DNA from: Beutenbergia cavernae DSM 12333
Lineage (GTDB): Bacteria > Actinomycetota > Actinomycetes > Actinomycetales > Beutenbergiaceae
Assembly (NCBI RefSeq): GCF_000023105.1
Contig: NC_012669.1
Coordinates: 2,357,025-2,421,024 of the forward strand
DNA length: 64,000 bases
Direction of reading: 5' to 3'
The translations under genes and the position numbers were made by a program. Below, piece after piece: positions 1 through 7,739 of this stretch. The notes below the pieces were generated by a model that was not told the origin of the DNA, searched no databases, and worked only from the letters and a program-made list of their open reading frames with translations. The number at the start of each line of letters is the position of its first letter. Position 1 is the first letter of the stretch.

Positions 1-1
1 G

Positions 2-325
2 GGCAAGCAGGAGATCGAGTGCACCGAGACCATCACGCGCCGGGAGCCGGTCGACCTGCACGGGATCCCGAGCGAGAGCGTGGTCCACTTCGACCGCGAG
101 ATCGTCGGCAAGGGCATGTGGAACGCGGTGCGCGATCGGTTCACGGAAGCCGGCGCGCAGACGACGCTCTGGCAGAGCGAGAACGAGTACCGGTTCAGCA
201 GCGTGCTGATGCGGCTGGTCGGCCTCGTGATGCCCGGCACCTTCCGCACGCAGTCACTGCGGCACATGCAGGACTTCAAGGCGTTCGCCGAGCAGGGGAG
301 GGACGTCCGTGACGTCAAGGCTTGA
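2..325 (+). CDS. SRPBCC-like protein, C-terminal part
   Basis: The gene enters the window already open, so only its last 107 residues are visible. The pattern of alternating beta strands (a block with VVHFDREIVGKGMW) followed by a long C-terminal helix (SLRHMQDFKAFAEQ) fits the polyketide cyclase/START-like SRPBCC fold, small hydrophobic-ligand binding proteins of the cytosol. No catalytic residue can be named. It ends in TGA at 323-325 and the next 200 bases carry no convincing gene. The substrate is unknown and the family call is moderate because the N terminus is missing. Confidence 0.6.
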   Translation, partial: GKQEIECTETITRREPVDLHGIPSESVVHFDREIVGKGMWNAVRDRFTEAGAQTTLWQSENEYRFSSVLMRLVGLVMPGTFRTQSLRHMQDFKAFAEQGRDVRDVKA

Positions 326-601
326 CCACGGTCGTAGCTCGCGCCATCCGACTGGTAGAGGTGAGTGCTCGTGAGGCGCGAGTTCCTGGGCACGCGGGCA
401 GCCCCGCGAAGCGGGAGCGCGGCGGGGTGTCTCCAGCCGAGGTGGGACCCGGACCCTCACCCGTCGCGCGCCGGAACCGGCCTAACCTCGGGCTTTCATC
501 GGTGAGGGTGTCCGAGAGTTGACCCGGATCACAGAAAGGTGGGCGCGGGCGGTGTGTTGCTGACCGAGACGGCCCGGGCGAGGGCGTGGACGTGGACGTG
601 G
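326..601. other. Non-coding stretch before IS remnant
   Basis: No reading frame here has believable protein character. A 9-bp inverted repeat (ACCCTCACC near 451-459 and GGTGAGGGT near 501-509) lies about 40 bp apart and could be the trace of a mobile-element end or a weak stem-loop. Nothing else is seen. Confidence 0.4.
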
Positions 602-758
602 AGCAAGGCCCTGGTCGAGGCGTTCAACTCGTTGTTCAAAGCCGAGCTCGTGCGCAAGAAGGGCCCTTCCGCTCGCCGAACTCGAGGAGGCCCGCTACCG
701 TCACCACCCCCGCCCCGGCTACCGTCGAGGCGTCAGTGCCAAGCCTGCACTGACCTGA
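602..758 (+). pseudogene. IS3-type transposase remnant, frameshifted
   Basis: Codons from 602 read SKALVEAFNSLFKAELVRKK, which resembles the end of the IS3-family integrase core (EAFNSLFKAEL, carrying the last acidic region). The frame breaks at about 667. The neighbouring frame from 669 continues ELEEARYRHHPRPGYRRG and stops at 756-758, like the C-terminal tail of such transposases. The N-terminal two thirds and the HTH protein are absent, so this is a dead fragment. Its presence upstream of the serine hydrolase marks a past insertion. Family assignment is by motif resemblance only. Confidence 0.55.
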
Positions 759-813
759 AGCGCGACACTCTCGCTCCACCCGCCAACCGCGCAGTCCACC
801 TCGACGGAGCCCC

Positions 814-1926
814 ATGACCGGCAAGGTACTGAAGCCTCGTTTTGTCGCCGTGGCGACCTCCGGTCTCGTCGGTGCTGCCCTGCTCGGCGGCTGCGGCGCG
901 GGCGGTCCCGAGACCATCGGGTCGTTCCTCGACGACACCCTGCCAGCCGGGTCGAGCGGCACGCTCGTGGCGGCCGTCGGCGACGACCTCGTGCGCTGCG
1001 AGGGCTGGGGCGAGTCCGACCGAGAGCAGGGCGTCGCGGCTGGCTGCGACACCGTCTATGACATCATGTCGATGACGAAGCAGTTCACGGCCGCCGCGGT
1101 ACTGACCCTCCAGGAACAGGGTGCCCTCGCCGTGACCGATCCGATCTCACGCCACCTCGACGACATCCCCGCCGACAAGCGCGCCGTCACCGTCGAGCAA
1201 CTACTCACCCACACCGCGGGCTTCGTCGACTCACTGGGCGAGGACGACGAGCCGCTCACGAAGCCGGAGTTCCTCCACCGCGCGCTCACGTCCGAACTGC
1301 AGTCGGCGCCGGGCTCGACGTACCTCTACTCCAACGTCGGGTACAGCCTGTTAGCAGCCATCATCGAGTCGGCATCTGGAACGTCGTACGAGCGGTACAT
1401 GGCGGACCAGCTCTTCGGTCCGGCCGGCATGGACCGCACCGGTTACGTCCTGCCGACGTGGGACCCGGCCGATCTGGCTGTCGAGTACGACGCCGCGGGC
1501 GTCGCACAAGGGACACCGCAGGAGCATCCGTGGGCCGACGACGGCCCGTACTGGAACCTCCGGGGTAACGGCGGGCTGCTGTCCACCGCCCGCGACATCT
1601 ACCGGTGGCACCGGGCGCTCGTGGGAGATCGGGTCCTCGACGAAGCCGCGAAAGAGCAGCTGTTCGAGCCCCGGGTCCGCGAGGAGCCCGACGGCGACAC
1701 CTTCTACGGCTACGGCTGGGTGCTGCACAAGTCCGGCGACGGTGTCATCGCCTGGCACAACGGCGCCAACGACTGGGCGTACGGCGAGATCGAGCGCGCC
1801 TCCCAGGAGCGCACGCTGGTCTTCTGGATCACCAACCAGGCGCGCAGCGACGAGGGCTGGGACTTCGAGGACCTCGGCCCGGACATCACGGACGGGATCA
1901 CCGACCGGCTGCTCGCGGGCAGCTAG
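814..1926 (+). CDS. Beta-lactamase-family serine hydrolase, lipoprotein
   Basis: A 370-residue protein of the class C beta-lactamase/D-Ala-D-Ala peptidase-like family (PF00144). The N terminus is a lipoprotein signal (hydrophobic run, then LLGGC with Cys27), so it should be anchored on the outer face of the membrane. The catalytic SxxK is S86-M-T-K89, the YxN is Y172-S-N174, and an HNG triad lies at 315-317, all in the right order and spacing. Such enzymes are usually esterases or peptidases rather than true beta-lactamases; the substrate is not predictable. The start at 814 has purine-rich GGAG 8 nt upstream. Its last 29 nt overlap the convergent HxlR gene. Confidence 0.85.
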   Translation: MTGKVLKPRFVAVATSGLVGAALLGGCGAGGPETIGSFLDDTLPAGSSGTLVAAVGDDLVRCEGWGESDREQGVAAGCDTVYDIMSMTKQFTAAAVLTLQEQGALAVTDPISRHLDDIPADKRAVTVEQLLTHTAGFVDSLGEDDEPLTKPEFLHRALTSELQSAPGSTYLYSNVGYSLLAAIIESASGTSYERYMADQLFGPAGMDRTGYVLPTWDPADLAVEYDAAGVAQGTPQEHPWADDGPYWNLRGNGGLLSTARDIYRWHRALVGDRVLDEAAKEQLFEPRVREEPDGDTFYGYGWVLHKSGDGVIAWHNGANDWAYGEIERASQERTLVFWITNQARSDEGWDFEDLGPDITDGITDRLLAGS

Positions 1927-2569
1927 AAGCAGGCCGGTCGTCGAAGGCGCCGAGGAGGCGCCGAAGCAGCTCCACGTCTCCCTCGACGTAGGCGTCGCCC
2001 CTCCTGACGGCGTGCTCGAGCGCGCGCCCGGCGAAGACCAGGTCCTGGACCGTGCGGACGTCGCAGGTCAGTGTGGCGTCGGCGGGGCCATGGCCCCTGA
2101 CCGCCGCGAGGCGACCATCGCCGACGGTCAGGAGGAAAGCGTCGCTGGGCAGCCGAAGCTGTACCGTCCCGCGCGTGATACGGGCGACGGCGGGATCGAA
2201 AGTGGTGCGCAGCGCGACGACGAGCGCATCGGCGCTGAGCTCCATGGCCGACCCTGGATCCGGGGGAAGCGGGCTGCCCCATCGGCCGAGCGCCAACAGG
2301 ACGGGCTCGAGGCCGCGACCGTGGTCGGTCAGCTCGTAGACCAGACCCGCGGCTGGCGGGAGGGTGCCGCGCCGCCGCAGGACGTCGGATTCCTCCAGCT
2401 CGCGCAGACGCTGCGTCAGCACGTTCTGGCTCATGCCGGGCAGCCCCCGGTGCAGGTCGGAGAAGCGCTTGGGCCCGAACACCAGCTCGCGGACCACCAG
2501 CAGCGCCCACCGCTCGCCCACGGCGTCGAGGGCGCGGGCGATCCCGCAGAGGTCTCGATAACTGCGCAT
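1898..2569 (-). CDS. HxlR-family regulator with SCP2-like domain
   Basis: A 223-residue winged-helix regulator. Residues 1-100 match HxlR proteins (VGERWALLVVRELVFGPKRF, then MSQNVLTQRLRELE as the recognition part). The C-terminal half looks like an SCP2/sterol-carrier-type ligand domain, a common fusion in actinobacteria. The gene is divergent from the alpha/beta hydrolase at 2639. A perfect palindrome at 2599-2621 sits between them and is the obvious operator, so it probably represses both genes until a small molecule binds. The start is leaderless: a TAGGAT hexamer at 2581-2576 lies 6 nt before the ATG. The 3' end overlaps the convergent serine hydrolase by 29 nt. Confidence 0.87.
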   Translation of the reverse strand: MRSYRDLCGIARALDAVGERWALLVVRELVFGPKRFSDLHRGLPGMSQNVLTQRLRELEESDVLRRRGTLPPAAGLVYELTDHGRGLEPVLLALGRWGSPLPPDPGSAMELSADALVVALRTTFDPAVARITRGTVQLRLPSDAFLLTVGDGRLAAVRGHGPADATLTCDVRTVQDLVFAGRALEHAVRRGDAYVEGDVELLRRLLGAFDDRPASSCPRAAGR

Positions 2570-2575
2570 AGCGAC

Positions 2576-2581
2576 ATCCTA
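2576..2581 (-). promoter_or_regulatory. -10 element of HxlR gene (leaderless)
   Basis: TAGGAT on the minus strand ends 6 nt before the ATG at 2569, with no Shine-Dalgarno sequence, so transcription should begin at or next to the start codon. The palindrome 2599-2621 lies just upstream, overlapping the expected -35 zone, consistent with autorepression. Confidence 0.6.
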
Positions 2582-2598
2582 CTTCCCAACACGCACCT

Positions 2599-2621
2599 GA
2601 TGCTCCTACATTAGGAGCATC
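2599..2621. promoter_or_regulatory. Perfect 10-3-10 palindrome, probable HxlR operator
   Basis: GATGCTCCTA, a 3-base spacer (CAT), then TAGGAGCATC, which is its exact reverse complement. It sits in the 69-bp gap between divergent start codons at 2569 and 2639, upstream of both. Position and symmetry make it the likely binding site of the HxlR dimer encoded next door. Confidence 0.8.
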
Positions 2622-2638
2622 GACCTCGGGAGGACGAT

Positions 2639-3442
2639 ATGCCACAGGTGATCTCGGCCGACGGCACGGCCATCGGCTACGACGTCCTCAGCGACGGCGG
2701 CCCTCCAGTAGTGCTCGTCAGCGGCGGCCTCGACGACGGGACTGAGAACGTCCCGTTGGGGGAGTGGTTGGCTGGCAGCTTCGCCGTGGTCAACTACCGG
2801 CGTCGCGGACGTGGCGACAGCGGCGACAGGCAGCCGTACACGGTCCGGCGGGAGATCGACGATCTCGCCGCCGTCATCGGCGTGGCCGGGGGCAGGGCCA
2901 ATCTCTTCGGCGCGTCCTCGGGCGGCGCGCTCGCGCTCGAGGCGGCCGCTGCCGGACTGCCCGTCGACCGGGTCGCCGCCCACGAAGTGCCGTACCAGGT
3001 CGACAACGCCTCGGTCGCTGCGTGGCACGCATACACGCGCAACCTCGACGCCGCGCTAGACGCCGGCGAACCGGGCGAAGCCCTGCGTCTGTTCATGCGG
3101 CTGGCCGGTTCCTCCGAGCAGGACATCGCGGCGGCAGAGGCTTCGCCGTATTGGCCGGGTTTGATATCGCTTGTGCCGACGCTCCGCTATGACGCCGCCT
3201 GCCTCGGAGACGGGCCACCCCCCGCGGCGCGGCTGGCCCAAGTGGCCGTACCAGTGCTGTTGACCACCGGTGTGATCACCGACCCGCACTCGACGGGGCT
3301 GCCGGTGGACTTCTTCGGTGCGGCCGCCGACGCCACCACAGCCTTACTGCCGAACAGCAGACGCGTCACCCTCGAGGTCGCCGGGCACATCGCCGACGCC
3401 GGACTGCTCGGACCGCTTCTGGCTGACTTCTACACCGCTTGA
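2639..3442 (+). CDS. Alpha/beta hydrolase
   Basis: A 267-residue alpha/beta-hydrolase fold protein. It shows the early strand and oxyanion region (VVLVSGGLDDGTEN), the nucleophile elbow GASSGG with the serine about residue 98, and a late His in VAGHIADAG. The acid residue is probably in the VITDPHSTG loop. It is cytosolic with no signal peptide. The start has a strong GGAGG at 2629-2633. It is divergent from the HxlR gene across a shared palindrome, so expression is probably ligand-induced and its substrate may be the inducer or a derivative. The exact reaction cannot be told. Confidence 0.85.
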   Translation: MPQVISADGTAIGYDVLSDGGPPVVLVSGGLDDGTENVPLGEWLAGSFAVVNYRRRGRGDSGDRQPYTVRREIDDLAAVIGVAGGRANLFGASSGGALALEAAAAGLPVDRVAAHEVPYQVDNASVAAWHAYTRNLDAALDAGEPGEALRLFMRLAGSSEQDIAAAEASPYWPGLISLVPTLRYDAACLGDGPPPAARLAQVAVPVLLTTGVITDPHSTGLPVDFFGAAADATTALLPNSRRVTLEVAGHIADAGLLGPLLADFYTA

Positions 3443-3728
3443 GGTCACGTCGACCACCGGCGAGTTCCGGTGACGTCCTGGTCAGCCACGGTTGCGGACC
3501 GAACCCGCCGGTGGACGATCCGCTCGAGGCCGGCGGCTCCAGACCACTGCTGCACCCGCATCTGCGTTGTACCGGAGCCGTGCCAGGTCGCACGAGTTCC
3601 CTTCCGATAATGGACATTATGTCAGACTCCAGCCTGCGTATCGCATCAGATGAATCACCCACGCAGCTTGGATCCACTACGCCGCTGTCAACGAGGTATC
3701 GCCTCCTGACCTGCGGAAACACGTGACG
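3443..3728. other. Gene-poor stretch next to ISL3 remnant
   Basis: About 290 bases without a convincing gene. It contains a short AT-rich palindrome at 3607-3620 (ATAATG, two bases, CATTAT), conspicuous in such GC-rich DNA, which could be a recombination site or regulator site. The rest is probably debris from the transposon insertion to its right. Confidence 0.4.
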
Positions 3729-4012
3729 GAACGGCGCCTCGAGTGCTCCTTCGGCGACCCCCAGAGCGTCGGCGACGCGGGCGACACTCAGGTGTTGGCA
3801 CACCCGAACGGCTCGTGCGCCAACCGCCGGACCACCGTGTCCCTGGCCGCGCCCTGGCATCCGCAGCGACGACACCATCTGTCGGGCTCGACAACCCGGC
3901 ACCGGAGAATCGCCCGATCGGGCTCCAACCGCTGCCCGAGCATTTCGAGCCCGAGATCATCAAGACGAGCGAACGTGGTCAGGTCAGGGCGGGCGAAGGT
4001 AGCGTCAGACAT
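3729..4012 (-). pseudogene. ISL3-family transposase fragment, copy 1
   Basis: Reading the minus strand from ATG 4012, the first 70 residues look like an ISL3-family transposase N terminus (FARLDDLGLEMLGQRLEPDR, then the zinc-finger type WCRRCGCQG, then DTVVRRLAHEPFG). At about 3800 the frame shifts and the sequence jumps to CQHLSVARVADALGVA, which belongs to the later HTH of the same family. The stretch between (more Cys pairs and linker) is deleted, as is the whole DDE catalytic domain. It shares a 122-bp near-identical block (3801-3922) with copy 2 at 4774-4895. Confidence 0.7.
3801..3922 (+). repeat. 122-bp direct repeat, left copy
   Basis: Matches 4774-4895 at 120 of 122 positions by eye (differences near 3864 and in the CTGTCGGG/CTGACGGG block). 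Same orientation, 973 bp apart, bracketing the DinB gene. The block is part of an ISL3 transposase gene read on the minus strand. Confidence 0.85.
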
Positions 4013-4173
4013 GTCGAGGTCTTCCAGATGGACGGCATAGTCACCTCCATCCTCGGGAGACCTCGACCCCTACCCGGCCACCGACGCGCCGACCGGAATA
4101 CACCCTCAATTGCGACTGCGAAGAGCCCAAATAGCCCCGGTGCGAGAGTCGGCCCGCGTGCTACGTTCGGGCC

Positions 4174-4680
4174 ATGACTAGACCGAGTGAGATCCTCGGC
4201 AGCGTGGTCGCCGCCAGCGAGCGCGAGCAACTCGAGACGTTCCTGGATTACCTGCGCGACGCCGTCGTGCGCAAGGCCCGCGGGGTGTCGGAGGAGGACG
4301 CCCGGCGCAGCCCGGTGCCGACCGGCACCAACCTCGGCGGCCTGATCAAACACCTGCGGTGGGTGGAACTGGGCGGGTTCGCCGAGCAGATCGGGCAGAT
4401 CCCCGCCGCGGAGCTGCCCACGCCGCCGTGGACCGACGCAGACCCGGAGGCCGACCTGCGGCTGGAGCCGAACGAGAAGCTCGACGACGTCATCGGCGCC
4501 TACCAGGCGGAGTGCGACCGCTCCCGCGAGATCGCCGCCCAGCACAGCCTCGACTACGCACCGCGGGGCAGGGAGCTGACGTTGCGGTGGGTGTACCTGC
4601 ACGTGATCCTGGAGACCGGCCGGCACGCGGGCCACGCGGACATCCTGCGCGAGATGATCGACGGCAGCGTCGGCGACTGA
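4174..4680 (+). CDS. DinB/DUF664 family protein (mycothiol transferase-like)
   Basis: A 168-residue four-helix DinB-type protein of the DUF664 branch. The three metal-ligand histidines expected of the fold are visible: one in LIKHLRWVE and two in the YLHVILETGRHAGHADILRE block. In actinobacteria this family includes mycothiol- or bacillithiol-dependent S-transferases acting on xenobiotics in the cytosol; the acceptor here is unknown. The ATG follows a TACGTT hexamer by 6 nt without a Shine-Dalgarno sequence, suggesting a leaderless transcript. The gene sits alone between two truncated ISL3 transposase copies, so it may have been carried or stranded by IS activity. Confidence 0.85.
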   Translation: MTRPSEILGSVVAASEREQLETFLDYLRDAVVRKARGVSEEDARRSPVPTGTNLGGLIKHLRWVELGGFAEQIGQIPAAELPTPPWTDADPEADLRLEPNEKLDDVIGAYQAECDRSREIAAQHSLDYAPRGRELTLRWVYLHVILETGRHAGHADILREMIDGSVGD

Positions 4681-4727
4681 CGGCTCGCGGCACGTCGTCG
4701 GTCCGTGTTCCGGTCGTCGGAGGCGGC

Positions 4728-4895
4728 GTTACACCGGTATCGGCGGAGGCTGACCTCCAACACCGTGGGCCGCCACCCGAACGGCTCGTGCGCCAACCGC
4801 CGGACCACCGTGTCCCTGGCCGCGCCCTGGCATCCGCTGCGACGACACCATCTGACGGGCTCGACAACCCGGCACCGGAGAATCGCCCGATCGGG
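4728..4895 (-). pseudogene. ISL3-family transposase fragment, copy 2
   Basis: A second fragment of the same transposase N-terminal region on the minus strand. It starts abruptly at 4895 inside the coding region (no start codon) and reads through DTVVRRLAHEPFG and on to WRPTVLEVSLRRYRC, which copy 1 has lost. It ends near 4728 in unrelated sequence. It therefore keeps a different part of the gene than copy 1. No catalytic domain is left. Confidence 0.7.
4774..4895 (+). repeat. 122-bp direct repeat, right copy
   Basis: Right-hand partner of 3801-3922 (120 of 122 identical by eye). Homologous recombination between the two copies would delete the DinB gene. The near identity of two otherwise decayed fragments suggests recent duplication or gene conversion. 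Confidence 0.85.
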
Positions 4896-4998
4896 GTCTG
4901 ATCAGAGCCGAATACGACCGGACTTGATACGCAGCGTGTCCAGTAGAGCCAGGGAGTCCCCACTGCGAGGCCATTCCCTACCGCGTCGCCGGACGCTC

Positions 4999-5712
4999 CT
5001 ACTGCTCGACGCCCTTCGCAGCGGACACGTCGACGCAGACGATTCCCTGGTTGCCGTCCTGGTCGGCGATCACGGTGAGCGCGGGCGCGTTGCTCTCGTC
5101 GACGACGGTCCCACCCGCGGCGACGACAGCGGCGATCCGTTGCACAGCCACCTCAGGCGCCACATAGACCTCGATGTGGAACCGCTGCCGCGGGGTCTCG
5201 TACTCGTCGACGTCCCCGAACCACAGGTTCGGCACCCGTCCCGTGGCGTCCCGGATCTCGTCGCTGGGAGATCCGCGGCCCTGTGCCTCGGCGCTCCCGG
5301 TCAGTAGGGCGGCCCACACCGGGGCGATGGTCGCGGAGCGCGCTGTGTCAAGGCCGAGCTCGATGTCGCTGACCGAAGCCGGGTCGGCGGCGACCTCGTG
5401 GTCGGCGGCGATCTCGGTGATCCGTCGCGCCAGGTCGACGTCCTGCTGGGTCACCCACTCGACGACGTGCTCGGTGCCCTCGCCATCGCGGTAGATCGCG
5501 TCGTCGCTGACCAGCTTGAGGTCGACATACCCCCTGCCGATCGACACGCGCGGGTGGTGGCCGAGCGCGTCGCCCGCCTCCCCCACAGCGGCGACGAACC
5601 GTGCGGCGGTGCCGAAGTCGGCAACCACGTAGCGGGCATGCAGTCCCTGGGCCAGCTTGCGCCAGTCCGTCAGGTTTGCCGCGACGATCTGTTCGCCGTT
5701 CAGCATGTCCAT
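4999..5712 (-). CDS. Pterin-4a-carbinolamine dehydratase-VOC fusion
   Basis: A 237-residue two-domain protein. Residues about 5-105 resemble pterin-4a-carbinolamine dehydratase (LTDWRKLAQGLHARYVV, then the GHHP motif and a following VDLKLVSDD strand, then VTQQDVDLARRI). Residues about 120-237 look like a glyoxalase/VOC domain (LWFGDVDEYETPRQRFHIEVYV, and the terminal ADQDGNQG strand). The fusion is known in actinobacteria but its substrate is not. The start is set at 5712 because TAGACT at 5726-5721 lies 8 nt before this ATG; an in-frame start at 5769 would add 19 residues unlike the family. Confidence 0.8.
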   Translation of the reverse strand: MDMLNGEQIVAANLTDWRKLAQGLHARYVVADFGTAARFVAAVGEAGDALGHHPRVSIGRGYVDLKLVSDDAIYRDGEGTEHVVEWVTQQDVDLARRITEIAADHEVAADPASVSDIELGLDTARSATIAPVWAALLTGSAEAQGRGSPSDEIRDATGRVPNLWFGDVDEYETPRQRFHIEVYVAPEVAVQRIAAVVAAGGTVVDESNAPALTVIADQDGNQGIVCVDVSAAKGVEQ

Positions 5713-5720
5713 AAACGGTG

Positions 5721-5726
5721 AGTCTA
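5721..5726 (-). promoter_or_regulatory. -10 element of dehydratase-VOC gene
   Basis: TAGACT on the minus strand, 8 nt before ATG 5712. No ribosome binding site is present. This decides the start codon in favour of a leaderless transcript. Confidence 0.55.
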
Positions 5727-6006
5727 TGGCTAGGCGCGCAGGCGCCCCGGCTCTATCCGCGAAAGGCATGGTGTGCCTCCCATTCCGGTCACCGCGCCGA
5801 TACGACTACGCCGTCGTCTGGCGAAACCGGCGGGACCTCGGAGATCGGCGAGGCGTTCATCTAGCTGTGCCACAACCGCCGTCCACGGGCGTCGGGGGGC
5901 GCTAAGCCTGAGCGCGCGCGTTGTCAGTCGGTGGCGCGCCCCGTGCGGCGGCGACATAGCGACCGCGCGGATCCGAAAGCCACGGTCACGACATAGGGTT
6001 GTCGCC

Positions 6007-6672
6007 GTGGCTGAGCCCCGCACGTGGCAGTCCGAGACCGCGCGTCTCGGCAACGCTGATCCGTCCGATCCCACCGGCTGGTTCGAGGAGCTCTGGTCGT
6101 CCGCCACGGCCGGCGACGTCACGATGCCGTGGGACCGGGGCGACCCGCACCCCGCACTTGCCTCTTGGACCAACGATCGCGATCCGGGGACAGCGAGCGG
6201 AACGGCCGTGGTCGTCGGGTGCGGACTTGGTGCCGACGCCGAGTACCTGGCTCGGCTCGGCTACGAGACGACGGCATTCGACATCTCCCCCACCGCTGTC
6301 GCCGCGGCCCGCGAGCGCCATCCCGGGTCACCGGTGACCTACGCCGTCGGGGACCTGCTCGAGCTGCCGCGCGCGTGGCTCCACGCCTTCGACCTGGTCG
6401 TCGAGATCTACACAGTCCAGGCCGTGAACCGGAGTGTCCGCAGCGAGCTCACCGCCGGCGTCCGCTCACTGGTGGCGTCGAGCGGCACCTTGCTGGCGAT
6501 CCAGGCCATCGCCGTCGAAGGCGATGACGACGGCCCGCCCTGGCCGCTGACCCGGGCGGAGATCGAGGCGTTCGGCCAGGACGGGCTGACGCCGGTCTCG
6601 ACCGAGGAGCTCGCAGTCCCGGACTCCCCCCACAATCCCGGAATCTGGCGCGCCGAGTTCCGCCAGGCCTAG
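6007..6672 (+). CDS. SAM-dependent methyltransferase, TPMT-like
   Basis: A 221-residue class I methyltransferase. The early block ETARLGNADPSDPTGWFEEL and MPWDRGDPHP resembles thiopurine-methyltransferase-type enzymes. The SAM-binding motif I is VVGCGLGADAEYLARLGYE and the acidic motif II end is TTAFDISPTA. A VGDLLELP stretch supplies motif III. The acceptor is unknown. The start is a GTG at 6007: TAGGGT at 5994-5999 is 7 nt upstream and no Shine-Dalgarno exists, so the mRNA is probably leaderless. A longer in-frame extension to 5773 is rich in Arg/Ser and unlike protein. Confidence 0.85.
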   Translation: MAEPRTWQSETARLGNADPSDPTGWFEELWSSATAGDVTMPWDRGDPHPALASWTNDRDPGTASGTAVVVGCGLGADAEYLARLGYETTAFDISPTAVAAARERHPGSPVTYAVGDLLELPRAWLHAFDLVVEIYTVQAVNRSVRSELTAGVRSLVASSGTLLAIQAIAVEGDDDGPPWPLTRAEIEAFGQDGLTPVSTEELAVPDSPHNPGIWRAEFRQA

Positions 6673-7088
6673 CACGATCGTTCCGCGCAATCCAGCGGGG
6701 CGATGGAACCGGTCGGCATCAGGTCCCCCGAGTAGTGGGGAGCCATGGAGTCCCTCTCCGACGCCTGCGCGGCTGCCGGTGTCGAGCTGAGCATCGAGAT
6801 GTTCACCGGTGGCTGACCGACGCAACCTGTGACGACGGCGTCACGTGATGGCGGACGAGACGGTCCTCCCCCGGCCTCCGGCCTGTCATCCGGATGTCGG
6901 CAGCAGGGCGCCCAGCACGAGATGCGGCGTGCTGCGCCGCCTGGGTCAGCGGGAGTCGACGCCGTCACACCGGGGTGTCGGCCGGCCTCGAGCACGTTCT
7001 GGGCGTGGTGTCGGATCGGGGCAACGGCGTTCGTTGCAGGGTCAGAGGCAGTCCACGAGAGGCGCCCACAACGGGAAGGACCGCGACC
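6673..7088. other. 416-bp gene-free stretch
   Basis: Only very short reading frames occur, such as a 23-codon one at 6744-6815. None has a good ribosome binding site. Its last part must carry the promoter of the DHFR-like gene and perhaps of the sigma-factor cassette, but no clear hexamer pair stands out. I see no structured RNA. Confidence 0.4.
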
Positions 7089-7694
7089 ATGAAGCTGACG
7101 ACCACCACGCAGGTCACCGTCGATGGAGTGATGCAGGCCAACGGCGGGCGAAACCCCGACCTCGACCCTGGGTTCGAGCGCGGCGGGTGGGCCATCCCTC
7201 TGTTCGACGACGAAGCCATGGCGTACGTCGACCAGCAGTACCAGAGCGCTGACGCGTTCCTCTTCGGCCGGCGCACGTACGAGCTCTTCGCCGGCTACTG
7301 GGGTGCGATGCAGCCGGGCAGCGGCCCCATCGCCGACGCCCTGAACTCCGCTCCGAAGTACGTGGCGTCGACCACGCTCACCGACCCGGAATGGGCGAAC
7401 ACCACCGTCCTCTCCGGTGACCTCGCGGCGGCCGTCGGGGAGCTGAGGTCCAGGCCAGGCGGGACGCTCAATGTGCCCGGCAGCGGCAGACTGATTCGCT
7501 GGCTGCTCGAGCACGACCTCGTCGACGAGGTGAACCTGCTCGTCTGCCCCGTCATCGTCGGCGCGGGTACCCGCCTGTTCCCCGAGTCCGGCCCGGACCT
7601 GGCGCTCCAGCTGGTCGAGTCGCGATCCTTCCCGAGGGGCATCACGCTCCAGGTCTACCGGCCGGCCGGGCGCCCGCAGTACGCCGGCGCCTGA
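7089..7694 (+). CDS. RibD C-terminal/dihydrofolate-reductase-like protein
   Basis: A 201-residue protein of the RibD-C/DHFR-like fold, a cytosolic NADPH-dependent reductase family. Visible marks are the N-terminal strand MKLTTTTQVTVDGVMQANGG, the FLFGRRTYELFAGYW helix, the GSGRLIRWLLEHDLVDEV nucleotide region and the VCPVIVGAGTRLFPE strand, all in usual order. AAGGA lies at 7076-7080 before ATG 7089. It is not a housekeeping DHFR and its substrate is unknown. It heads a cassette with two DGPF proteins and an ECF42 sigma factor, a frequent arrangement, so it may be part of that regulon. Confidence 0.82.
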   Translation: MKLTTTTQVTVDGVMQANGGRNPDLDPGFERGGWAIPLFDDEAMAYVDQQYQSADAFLFGRRTYELFAGYWGAMQPGSGPIADALNSAPKYVASTTLTDPEWANTTVLSGDLAAAVGELRSRPGGTLNVPGSGRLIRWLLEHDLVDEVNLLVCPVIVGAGTRLFPESGPDLALQLVESRSFPRGITLQVYRPAGRPQYAGA

Positions 7695-7739
7695 GCACCC
7701 GCCGTGCCTGACACCTCGAACCACAAGGAGATGAGCGAG

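Noticed and set aside
6780-6785. TGTCGA as an ECF42-type -35 element
   Set aside because: No matching -10 at a suitable distance was seen and it lies 300 bp from the first cassette gene.
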